Source: Lentisphaeria bacterium (GTDB taxonomy: Bacteria > Verrucomicrobiota > Lentisphaeria > Victivallales > UBA1829). Taken from it: a DNA stretch of 35,831 nt. Both the position numbers and the translations under genes were made by a program. Shown in pieces: positions 16,437 to 24,265 of the stretch. Where the stretch lies: assembly GCA_017503375.1 (NCBI GenBank), contig JAFVTF010000023.1, forward strand, positions 1-35,831. Reading direction: 5' to 3'. The notes below the pieces were generated by a model. It searched no databases. It was not told where the DNA came from and was given only the letters and a program-made list of their open reading frames with translations. Every line of letters begins with the position of its first letter. Position 1 is the stretch's first letter.

Positions 16437-17015
16437 TTAAAGAAATCTTGTCACAGACTCAACCGTATATTTCGGCACGTGCAGGACATCTGTATCATCA
16501 AGATAATATTTCGGATCACCGTCTTTACCGATCCGTTCCAGAACCGGGGATTCATCCGGCACACCGAATGCAACGATATAAAGCGCGGTCTGTCCTTCCG
16601 GCTGGGAAATGGATTTTTCCAGAATTTCACGGTCAAAAGAACCGATCCAGCATCCGCCAAGCCCCAGTTCGACAGCTGTCAGAAGCATATTTTCAATTGC
16701 GGCACCCGCATCCGCATAGGTATGATGACTGATGGCAGCGCCGTTATTTTCAGCGGAAACAACAATAAAGAGCATCGGGGATGAGACTTCACTCAGAGGG
16801 ATCCGTTTCGGATGAACATAGCCGCCCCAGGCAGTATTTCTGAACACCTCTTTCAGCTTTTCCGGACTGGAAACTGCACAGTAACGCAATAGCTGTCCGT
16901 TTCTTGCAGACGGTGCGACTAATGCCGCATCAAGCAACACTTTGATCTGTTCCTGTGAAACCGGGGTCTGTTTGAATCTGCGGATACTTCTTCTGGCAAA
17001 GATAACGTCCTTCAT
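16437..17015 (-). CDS. Nitroreductase-family FMN oxidoreductase
   Basis: A 192-residue protein of the nitroreductase fold, which uses FMN and NAD(P)H to reduce nitro compounds, quinones or other acceptors. Typical FMN-contact motifs are RRSIRRF at 8-14, APSARNGQ near 34-41 and DAGAAIENMLLTAVELGLGGCWIGSF in the middle. The length fits the short, single-domain subgroup with an active form as a homodimer. AAGGAG precedes ATG 17015. It is the last gene of the prenyl synthase-coaD-yceD operon, 12 bases after yceD. The physiological substrate is unknown. Confidence 0.85.
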   Translation of the reverse strand: MKDVIFARRSIRRFKQTPVSQEQIKVLLDAALVAPSARNGQLLRYCAVSSPEKLKEVFRNTAWGGYVHPKRIPLSEVSSPMLFIVVSAENNGAAISHHTYADAGAAIENMLLTAVELGLGGCWIGSFDREILEKSISQPEGQTALYIVAFGVPDESPVLERIGKDGDPKYYLDDTDVLHVPKYTVESVTRFL

Positions 17016-17027
17016 GATTAACTCCTT

Positions 17028-17522
17028 TCAGAACTTCAAAGCGGAGAGTGCATCCCACGGAGATGGTTCATCCGGCTTTTCCGGTTCGGATTTTGCTTTC
17101 TTTTTCTTCTTTCCGCAACTGCATTTTTCCGTATTGAGGTTTACACCGCATCCGGCACAGATTCCTTTACAATCCGGAGAACATTTCAACACAAGCGGCA
17201 GCGCAAGCAGAAGGTCTTCCCGGATATCCTCCGTAATATTGATTTCCTGACCTTCGGCATTTTCATACAAATGACAAACATCTTTGACTGCAAGTTCCAT
17301 AGGGAACTGTTCCAGACAGACGCCACATTCAGCAATGACATCCAATCTTGCGGTTCCTGTCACAAGCAGATCCATTCCGGTCATTGTTGCCAGCAGATTA
17401 TAGCAGATTTTTCCATTGACAGTCAAACCGGAATCTTCCGGCAATTCCAGAATGGCAGACTCCTCTGTTCCATTCACCGGAAGGGGTAAATCTCCAATAT
17501 GATTTGTATTGATTTTTATCAT
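17028..17522 (-). CDS. yceD: YceD/DUF177-family protein
   Basis: A 164-residue protein of the YceD (DUF177) family, linked to 23S rRNA metabolism and usually encoded directly upstream of rpmF. It has a beta-rich N-terminal part with CGVCLEQF, and a likely zinc site formed by CSPDCKGICAGCG and a further CSC. A Lys-rich stretch GKKKKKAKSEPEKP follows, ending in PWDALSALKF. Here no rpmF follows; the next gene is a nitroreductase. The start codon overlaps the coaD stop codon (ATGA), so translation is coupled. The family call is good, the molecular role is poorly known. Confidence 0.8.
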   Translation of the reverse strand: MIKINTNHIGDLPLPVNGTEESAILELPEDSGLTVNGKICYNLLATMTGMDLLVTGTARLDVIAECGVCLEQFPMELAVKDVCHLYENAEGQEINITEDIREDLLLALPLVLKCSPDCKGICAGCGVNLNTEKCSCGKKKKKAKSEPEKPDEPSPWDALSALKF

Positions 17523-18007
17523 GATTTCATTCCTGTAAATTTCTGACGGATTGCTTCTTCCACACAGGGCGGAACAAACTTTTCAACACTTCCGCCGCAG
17601 CGTGCGATCTCTTTGATCAATCGGGAACTGACAAAAGAATAATCCGGACTCGGCATCATGAACAGGGTTTCGCATTTATGATTCAATTCCCGGTTCATCA
17701 GAGCCATCTGAAATTCATATTCAAAGTCGGATACGGCACGAAGGCCGCGGATCACTGCTGCAGCCTGAAACTTCTGCAGAGAATCAACCATCAGCCCTTC
17801 AAATGTGGAGACTTCAATATTATTCAAATCCGGACATGCCTTTTTGATCAGCTCAATCCGTTCCTGTATCGTAAACAATGCATTTTTTTCTGAGTTGCGT
17901 GCAACTGCCACGACCACCCGGTCAAAAATCGCACTTGCACGGCGGATCACATCAATATGTCCATTTGTTACCGGATCAAAACTGCCCGGGTATAAAACTG
18001 TTCTCAT
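17519..18007 (-). CDS. coaD: Phosphopantetheine adenylyltransferase
   Basis: A 162-residue nucleotidyltransferase that transfers AMP from ATP to 4'-phosphopantetheine, the fourth step of CoA synthesis. The motif YPGSFDPVTNGHIDVI at 6-21 includes the T/HxGH-type nucleotide site; later come VIRGLRAVSDFEYEFQMALMNREL and the C-terminal SFVSSRLIKEIA. Length and motif order match bacterial CoaD. It follows the prenyl synthase by 15 bases and overlaps yceD by four. Confidence 0.95.
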   Translation of the reverse strand: MRTVLYPGSFDPVTNGHIDVIRRASAIFDRVVVAVARNSEKNALFTIQERIELIKKACPDLNNIEVSTFEGLMVDSLQKFQAAAVIRGLRAVSDFEYEFQMALMNRELNHKCETLFMMPSPDYSFVSSRLIKEIARCGGSVEKFVPPCVEEAIRQKFTGMKS

Positions 18008-18022
18008 CTTACTGAACCTTTC

Positions 18023-19096
18023 TCAAACATTTCTGGTAAGCAGATAGACTGCTAATTCTTCCAGAAGATCACGATATTTATTTTTCGGCAGAGTATGAAG
18101 TTTTTTCATAGCTTCCACGGAAACGGCATTTGCCTCTTCGGAAACAGCCTGTCTTGCACCGCAGGAATCCAGAAGACTGCGCACCATTTCCACGTCATCG
18201 GAAGAAGGCGTTTTTCCGCGCAGAGAACGCAATTTTTCCTTTCCGGCATCGTCAAGACGGGCAAAGGCTTCCATCGCAAGGATCGTTGGTTTTCCCTCCC
18301 GGAAATCTGAACAGAGAGGTTTTCCGAATGCTTTTTCATTTCCGTACACTCCCAGCAGGTCATCGCACAACTGGAATGCATAACCGATCAGGCGGGCATA
18401 ACTTCCCACAGCTTCAACGTATGGATGTTTATGATCCGGAGTATTCAAACCGATCATTGCACCGGAGGCGGCACTGTAGGAGAGCAGAATTCCGGTTTTT
18501 CCGTCGATCATGTGAGCGGCTTCACTGCGGGCAGGCTGTTCTGTACGGTATTCAAATTCCACATCCAGAGCTTCGCCGGAGATCAAACCGCGGTTGAGAA
18601 ATGTCTGCATCCGGACTGCGAGTGCATAAGCTGTTTCCAGAGAAACACTTTTTCCTGCGCTGCGGAGAAGAAGATCCATTGCCCAGGACTGCTGAACATC
18701 TCCGGCGAGAATCGCAAAATCGGTCCCGTACTTTGAAGCAGCTTCTGTATCCAGTGCAAATTTATTTCTGGCATAATCCCGCAGTTCAACATGGGAAGTC
18801 GGAACGCCCCTGCGGAACTCATCGCAGTCAATGATATCATCATGAACAAGGGTCCAGTTATGATAAACCTCAACTGCGGCGGCAGCATGAAGAGCATCTT
18901 CCGGATTTCCCCCGACAGCTCCGCAGCTCCATAAAAGCAATGCCGGACGCAGCCGTTTTCCGCCGCGGGACGGATAAGATTTTACGGCATTTTTCAAGGA
19001 TTCCGGTTCGATTGCTTCCGGAAATTGATCCTCTCTGATCAGTCTGTCAATCTGACTGCAAACTTTGGCAAGTTCTTCTTTTAATTGAAATTTCAT
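18023..19096 (-). CDS. Polyprenyl (FPP/GGPP-type) synthase
   Basis: A 357-residue trans-isoprenyl diphosphate synthase, which extends allylic diphosphates with IPP units. GGKRLRP at 45-51 binds IPP, the first Asp-rich motif is DDIIDCD at 86-92, and the second is DDLLGVYG near 245, followed by KPLCSDFREGKPT. The second motif lacks the last Asp of DDxxD, a form common in some GGPP-type synthases. Chain length depends on residues just before the first motif (YHNWTLVHDD) and cannot be fixed here. It opens a four-gene operon and is divergent from aroE. Confidence 0.9.
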   Translation of the reverse strand: MKFQLKEELAKVCSQIDRLIREDQFPEAIEPESLKNAVKSYPSRGGKRLRPALLLWSCGAVGGNPEDALHAAAAVEVYHNWTLVHDDIIDCDEFRRGVPTSHVELRDYARNKFALDTEAASKYGTDFAILAGDVQQSWAMDLLLRSAGKSVSLETAYALAVRMQTFLNRGLISGEALDVEFEYRTEQPARSEAAHMIDGKTGILLSYSAASGAMIGLNTPDHKHPYVEAVGSYARLIGYAFQLCDDLLGVYGNEKAFGKPLCSDFREGKPTILAMEAFARLDDAGKEKLRSLRGKTPSSDDVEMVRSLLDSCGARQAVSEEANAVSVEAMKKLHTLPKNKYRDLLEELAVYLLTRNV

Positions 19097-19106
19097 GATA
19101 TCTTCC

Positions 19107-19135
19107 TTGATTTTTTCATATTTTTCGTGTATTAT
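19107..19135 (+). promoter_or_regulatory. Predicted promoter of aroE
   Basis: TTGATT (19107-19112), 17 bases, TATTAT (19130-19135). Its -10 box overlaps that of the divergent prenyl synthase promoter, so the two should compete for polymerase. Confidence 0.5.
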
Positions 19136-19162
19136 TATATATCAGAAATGCAATTTTTTCAA
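19134..19162 (-). promoter_or_regulatory. Predicted promoter of the prenyl synthase operon
   Basis: On the minus strand: TTGAAA (19162-19157), 17 bases, TATAAT (19139-19134), a near-perfect sigma-70 site. Confidence 0.7.
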
Positions 19163-19180
19163 CTGACTCAGGAGAAAATC

Positions 19181-20020
19181 ATGATAAAATTCGCTGTTAT
19201 CGGAGATCCGATTGCCCATTCCCTTTCACCTGTCATGCACAACGCAGCTCTCAAAAGCCTCAATCTGGAAGGAACTTATGAGGCGCACCGTGTCCCGTTA
19301 GAGGAATTGCCTGGGTTTGCTGAATATGCACGGAAAAACCTGAATGGTTTCAATATCACAGTCCCTCATAAGAAAAATATCATTCCGCTTCTGGATGAAA
19401 TCACGGAAGCCGCCGCATTTGCTGACAGTGTCAATACGGTTACAGTCAAAGACGGGAAACTTTACGGAGACAGTACGGATGGCTATGGACTGGAAACGGC
19501 ATTATTTGAAGCATTCGGTATTTCTGTTTCCGGAGCAAACATTGTATTTATCGGCTGTGGTGGTGCAGCCCATGCGGCAGCAACATATTTTGCCATGCGG
19601 GGAGCTGCCCGGATCGCTATTCTCAACCGTTCCGTAGAAAAAGCAATTGAACTTGCAGAAAAAATCAAATCAAAATATCCGGCTGTCGCGGCAGAAGCAT
19701 TCCCGATCAATGATCCTGAATCAATCAAATCGGCAATGAAAGAAGCACAAATAGCCATTCAGTGTACGAGTCTGGGATTGAAACCGGATGATCCGGCACC
19801 GATTTCTGCTGAATATCTTCCGGATGGAATCTGTTATTATGATACGATTTACAAACGGACAGCTCTCTATCAGGCGGCAGAAGCAAAAGGCATCCGCTGT
19901 GCGGCTGGCCTCGGTATGCTGCTGCATCAGGGAGCAAGATCTTTGGAAATCTGGACCGGAAAGAAAGCTCCGGTAGAAGTGATGAGATCCGCATTGGAGA
20001 ATACCCTTACTGCCGGATAA
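19181..20020 (+). CDS. aroE: Shikimate dehydrogenase
   Basis: A 279-residue enzyme that reduces 3-dehydroshikimate to shikimate with NADPH. The substrate half has SLSPVMHN at 14-21, the catalytic Lys64 in NITVPHKKN and Asp100 in STDGYG. The nucleotide half begins with the glycine-rich GCGGAAHAAA and LNRS. The C-terminal GLGMLLHQGARSLEIWTG is also standard. ATG 19181 is preceded by AGGAG; a longer in-frame start at 19085 would lie in the divergent gene. The element E2 begins 13 bases after the stop codon. Confidence 0.95.
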   Translation: MIKFAVIGDPIAHSLSPVMHNAALKSLNLEGTYEAHRVPLEELPGFAEYARKNLNGFNITVPHKKNIIPLLDEITEAAAFADSVNTVTVKDGKLYGDSTDGYGLETALFEAFGISVSGANIVFIGCGGAAHAAATYFAMRGAARIAILNRSVEKAIELAEKIKSKYPAVAAEAFPINDPESIKSAMKEAQIAIQCTSLGLKPDDPAPISAEYLPDGICYYDTIYKRTALYQAAEAKGIRCAAGLGMLLHQGARSLEIWTGKKAPVEVMRSALENTLTAG

Positions 20021-20033
20021 AAAATATAAGAAT

Positions 20034-20217
20034 GAGGTAATTTCAAAAGTCCGGCAGAATTTGAATGAAAAGAGATTGCTGATGAGATGGAAATGGTAGT
20101 TTGAGCGTGGCTTTCCATCCTCCTTCGTTAAAACTCCGGAGGACAAGCCGAAAACGCTCCATTTTCAGATCACGGCAAGAATTTTCAGACAGTTTTGAAG
20201 ACTTTTGAAATTGCCTC
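20034..20217. repeat. Long imperfect palindromic element, copy E2
   Basis: A 184-base second copy of E1 (1775-1939). Left arm 20034-20112 and right arm 20148-20217 differ from E1 at only about five and one positions. The apical segment 20113-20147 is 35 bases, unrelated to the 16-base one in E1, and forms its own stem (TCCTCC with GGAGGA, GGCTT with AAGCC). Termini are GAGGTAATTTCAAAAGTC and GACTTTTGAAATTGCCTC. It lies directly after aroE and could end its transcript. Confidence 0.85.
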
Positions 20218-20338
20218 GAATATCTGAGAATACGGGAAGTTTGTTTTTTCTTTTTGCGACAACTTTGTAATGCCAATCGGAGAATGTTGCAAACTTTTAT
20301 CTATAACTTTTTCTCTGATCATATGTAAAAAATTAACA
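20218..20338. other. AT-rich gap with degenerate repeat traces
   Basis: No gene is seen. The stretch GCGACAACTTTGT at about 20257-20269 resembles the CCGACAACTTTAC half of the neighbouring tandem unit, so decayed units may extend into this segment. Confidence 0.4.
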
Positions 20339-20919
20339 CCTACAATTATCCTCCGGCAGACTGATAATAAACCTGTACCTACAACCTTACTCCGACAGAG
20401 GGAGATAAACCTGTACCTACAACTTTACTCTGACAGAGGGAGATAAACCTATACCGACAACTTTACTCTGACAGAGGGTGATAAACCTGTACCTACAACT
20501 TTACATCGGAAGCTGTAAAACAAACCTGTACCTACAACTTTACTCCGACAGAGGGAGATAAACCTGTACCGACAACTTTACTCCGACAGAGAGAGACAAC
20601 CTGTACCTACAACTTTACGTCAGAAACTGTACGACTATCCTGCACCTACAACTTTACTCCGACAGAGAGAGATAAACCTATACCTACAACTTTACTCCGA
20701 CAGAGGGAGATAAACCTGTACCGACAACTTTACTCCAACAGAGAAAGATAAACCTGTACCTACAACTTTACGTCAGAAACTGTACGACTATCCTACACCG
20801 ACAACTTTACTCTGACAGAGGGAGATAAACCTGTACCTACAACTTTACTCCGACAGAGGGAGATAAACCTGTACCTACAACTTTACTCCGACAGAGGGAG
20901 ATAAACCTGTACCTACAAT
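20339..20919. repeat. Tandem array of about fifteen 37-39-bp units
   Basis: Units start at 20339, 20378, 20416, 20454, 20492, 20531, 20569, 20606, 20645, 20683, 20721, 20759, 20798, 20836, 20874, with a stub at 20912. The common unit has a constant part, AAACCTGTACCTACAACTTTAC, and a variable part, TCCGACAGAGGGAGAT. The typical unit can fold as TTTACTCC with GGAGATAAA. Variants at 20606 and 20759 (ACGTCAG-AAA-CTGTACG) and at 20492 (TTTACA with TGTAAA) have different bases but keep a hairpin. Variant units recur every three or four units. There is no open reading frame and no unique spacers, so it is not a CRISPR array. It ends about 90 bases before the recC promoter. Confidence 0.9.
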
Positions 20920-21008
20920 CTAAAGCAATGATCTGCAAATCCATCTCCGCAATCCAGGAGACAAAACTCTCAACCTGCAAGAAAATTTCAAAAAAAGTGA
21001 AAAAATTC

Positions 21009-21036
21009 TTGAAAAGATGAGTATAAATGTTATAAT
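21009..21036 (+). promoter_or_regulatory. Predicted promoter of recCBD
   Basis: TTGAAA (21009-21014), 16 bases, TATAAT (21031-21036). The ribosome site TGAGG lies at 21053-21057 before ATG 21065. Bases 20920-21008 hold nothing else that I can identify. Confidence 0.75.
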
Positions 21037-21064
21037 ACTCTAAAAAAACTGCTGAGGTTTTAAT

Positions 21065-24000
21065 ATGTCATTCCGTCTGTATGTATCTACCAGCTTAGAA
21101 AAGCTTGCCGGAATTTTCCGGGAAGAAATTTATGAGTCTGAAGAAATAAAAAATCCGCTGCATCCCATTGAAGTTGCTGTTCAAACACAGGGAATAGCGA
21201 CATGGTTGAAGCAGTATATTGCTTCTGAATCAACGATTGCAATGAACTTGAAAATGCCTTTTCTTAAAAGTGCAATCGCTCAGACAATAAAAGAGTATTA
21301 TCCGGCATCGGAAGAAGATTTGACAAAACATTCTCTTGATCGGGATACCTGGGAAATCTTCCACTATCTTTCCGGAACGCATAATGATGATAAAATTCCG
21401 GAATTGGAAACTTATTTGCAAAACGATCCGGATATGAGAAAAAGATATCAGATATCCCGGCAAATCGCAGCGGCATTTGAACAATACCGGACATACCGGC
21501 AGGAAGATATGGTTCAGAAATGGAGGGATAATAAAGGAACCCCCCAACATTGGCAGGAAAAAATTTTCCGTGATATATTTGTTTCCGATTATACTTTGGA
21601 CAGGTATATTTCCCATTTTATCCGGGAGGCTGAAAAATTCAATGGGGAACAGGTAAAGAAATGTCTCTCCGTATTCGGAATCAGTTCCATGCCCCCTATG
21701 TTTCTGGAATTCTTTAAGGCATTATCAAAATATCAGGATGTTGTTCTGTTTTATCTTGCACCATCGAAGGATTACTGGGATAATGCAAAAAAAAATCAGC
21801 CGGAAGATTCCGGAAACAATCCATTGCTTCAGGCTCTGGGAATTCAGGGGCGTGCATTTTTTGAAGAACTTCTTTCCAAAGAAACATGGAATACGGCCCA
21901 TGAAAAAAACTCTGACAGGACAGGAGAAAAAACATTTCTCAGCTGTCTGCAGGAGGATATCCGGAATAACAGAAATGTTTCGGAAACCTGCGCTCCGGAT
22001 GGAACGATCCTTATAGAAAACTGCCATACACCGCTGCGGGAAGTGGAAGTCCTGCATGACAGACTGCTGCAGGAAATCAAGAATGGAAAAAAGCCGGGCG
22101 AAATTCTCGTTACAGCTCCGAATATTGAAAAATATGTTCCGTATATCGAAAATATTTTCGGCACAAGACCGCTTGCGGGATATTACACCATCGCGGACCG
22201 TACTCTGAAAGATGCGGGAACAATTCTGCCCGCATTGCTCCAAATACTGCACTTGCCGGATTCCTCTTACAGTAATTCCGATATCTTTTCGCTGCTGGAA
22301 ACAGAGGCTCTTCAGAAAAAATTCCATCTGGAAAATCACGATGTCCGGCAAATCCGTTCTTGGTGCACAGCTTCCGGGATCCGCTGGGGAGTGGATGGAG
22401 ACCACAGAGAACAGAAATGCGGTGTTAATTTTGAAGATTTCTCCTGGAGACAGGGAATACGGCGGCTTCTGATGGGATATGCCGTTGGGGAAAACGCAGG
22501 GGAACAGGACGACTTGCAGGATATTCCGCTGGATTTTGCCGAAGGTGCAGGAGCTGAAAAGTTCGGATATTTTCTGGATTTTCTGGACGAATTGTTCCGG
22601 CTGCGGGATGAACTTTCCCAAATGCGTACACCAAGAGAATGGTTTGAACTGCTGAAAGAGTTCCCCGATAAATTTTTCCAGCCGGAAGATTTCGATGCTG
22701 TGGAAGAACGCTCTGCACTGATCCGTTTCCTGACAGAACAGGCGTATGAATCCGCCCCCTGCAAAGAACCGGTCACATTTTCTGTAATCCGTGATATTCT
22801 GGAAAGAGCAGAGCTTTCCGGAAACAGCGCATCAGCATTTCTCAGAGGAAAAATCACATTCTGTTCCATGGTTCCCATGCGGACGATCCCCATGTCTGTC
22901 ATTGCAATACTCGGATTGAACGCTGGGGAATTCCCGAGAAGAGATACCGCAGCAGGATTCAACCTCATTGCTAAAGATGTCAAACTGACTGACCGCTCCA
23001 GAAATCTGGAAGACAGATATCTGTTACTGGAAACGCTGCTTGCTGCAAAGGAAAAATTATTCATTTATTACAACGGACAGAGTGCAAAGGATAATTCTGA
23101 AATTTTTCCGACGCCACCCCTTGCAGAGCTGATTCAATATCTGGAGCGTTTATCCGGGGCTGAAAATGAGAAAAAAAAATATCTTGTGAAACATCGGATT
23201 CAAGCTCATTCAGAATCTTATTTTGACGGTTCCGACCCATTAAAATTTTCCTATTCGGATTCTGCATTTCTGGCAGCTGCTTCAAGCTGTAAAAATACGA
23301 TAAAAACAGAATCGGATGAAACTGAAATCCCGATTTTCTTTCCGGAAGAACTTGGAGATTATACCCTGCCGGAACGGCTCAGCATAAGTGAACTGAATAA
23401 ATTCTTCCAGAGTCCTTCAGAATTTTATCTTTCTCAGCAGAAAATTGGAAATTTCAAAGAATTCAATCGGGAAAATATTGAAAATGAAGAACTGTTCCAT
23501 CCGGACCCGCTCACTGCTTCAATCATCAAAAAGGAGATGGTCCGGTACGCAGCAGACTGGTTCCGGAAACATGATAACAATAAAACTGATTACAAATATC
23601 TGCAGCAGGTATTGTCGAAAAAAGCACAGCTTCCATGTCGGGAAGTAGGAGTGGAACTGTTCGCAAATTACTCGCTTGAAATGCAGAAGATTCTGGCAGA
23701 TTCATTTTTACAGGCATACACAAATCAGACAGAAGAACTGATAGAAGTAAAATGCAGTGATGAATCCGGTCATGAAACAATCTTCAGCGGTTTAGTCTCT
23801 GTTTCTGAAGATCATACAAAATCCTGCTGTTTTCAGGCTTCAGAAAAAAAGCCGAAACACCGCTTGAAATTGTGGCTGAATCATCTGCTTCTTTCGGCAA
23901 AATATCCGGAATATACTGAAATGGTCTGCCAATTTGAAGATCAGGAATTCACATTGCAGAGTGTTTCGCAGAATGCTGCTCAGAAAAAACTGCTTCAACT

Positions 24001-24265
24001 GGCTGCAATCCGGGAAGCCGGAAAAAATGCTGTTATTCCGTTCTTCGATGAAATAGAACCTGTTGAATGTATTCCAAACGCAAGAAGCCACAAATATCCG
24101 TATCAACTGAAAGGCTATCAAGAAGAACTTGTCAAGGTAATCTGTTTTTATGATTATTGTGCCTCGCTCCTGTTCAAAAAATCTGATTTGGATGAGGAAT
24201 TCCTGAAGAAAGTCTGCATGACGGTGTCAAACGTGTACAAAGTTGAGGAAAATACAAATGAATGA
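21065..24265 (+). CDS. recC: Exodeoxyribonuclease V subunit gamma (RecC)
   Basis: A 1066-residue RecC, close to the E. coli length of 1122. It is the helicase-like scaffold of RecBCD that splits the DNA ends and recognises Chi. Landmarks are VQTQGIATWLKQYIA at the start, VLHDRLLQEI, the well-conserved GKITFCSMVPMRTIPMSV with AILGLNAGEFPRRD near 600, and LSISELNKFFQSPSEFYL near 780 at the start of the inactive nuclease-like domain. As in other RecC proteins, no working Walker A motif is seen. Which Chi sequence this protein would read is unknown. Its last eight bases overlap recB. Confidence 0.9.
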   Translation: MSFRLYVSTSLEKLAGIFREEIYESEEIKNPLHPIEVAVQTQGIATWLKQYIASESTIAMNLKMPFLKSAIAQTIKEYYPASEEDLTKHSLDRDTWEIFHYLSGTHNDDKIPELETYLQNDPDMRKRYQISRQIAAAFEQYRTYRQEDMVQKWRDNKGTPQHWQEKIFRDIFVSDYTLDRYISHFIREAEKFNGEQVKKCLSVFGISSMPPMFLEFFKALSKYQDVVLFYLAPSKDYWDNAKKNQPEDSGNNPLLQALGIQGRAFFEELLSKETWNTAHEKNSDRTGEKTFLSCLQEDIRNNRNVSETCAPDGTILIENCHTPLREVEVLHDRLLQEIKNGKKPGEILVTAPNIEKYVPYIENIFGTRPLAGYYTIADRTLKDAGTILPALLQILHLPDSSYSNSDIFSLLETEALQKKFHLENHDVRQIRSWCTASGIRWGVDGDHREQKCGVNFEDFSWRQGIRRLLMGYAVGENAGEQDDLQDIPLDFAEGAGAEKFGYFLDFLDELFRLRDELSQMRTPREWFELLKEFPDKFFQPEDFDAVEERSALIRFLTEQAYESAPCKEPVTFSVIRDILERAELSGNSASAFLRGKITFCSMVPMRTIPMSVIAILGLNAGEFPRRDTAAGFNLIAKDVKLTDRSRNLEDRYLLLETLLAAKEKLFIYYNGQSAKDNSEIFPTPPLAELIQYLERLSGAENEKKKYLVKHRIQAHSESYFDGSDPLKFSYSDSAFLAAASSCKNTIKTESDETEIPIFFPEELGDYTLPERLSISELNKFFQSPSEFYLSQQKIGNFKEFNRENIENEELFHPDPLTASIIKKEMVRYAADWFRKHDNNKTDYKYLQQVLSKKAQLPCREVGVELFANYSLEMQKILADSFLQAYTNQTEELIEVKCSDESGHETIFSGLVSVSEDHTKSCCFQASEKKPKHRLKLWLNHLLLSAKYPEYTEMVCQFEDQEFTLQSVSQNAAQKKLLQLAAIREAGKNAVIPFFDEIEPVECIPNARSHKYPYQLKGYQEELVKVICFYDYCASLLFKKSDLDEEFLKKVCMTVSNVYKVEENTNE

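Noticed and set aside
20339..20919. CRISPR array
   Set aside because: Whole 38-bp units repeat, the would-be spacers are near-identical between units, and no cas genes are present.
22336..23064. 242-residue reading frame opposite recC
   Set aside because: It is Ser/Arg-rich shadow sequence of recC without a ribosome site or domain.
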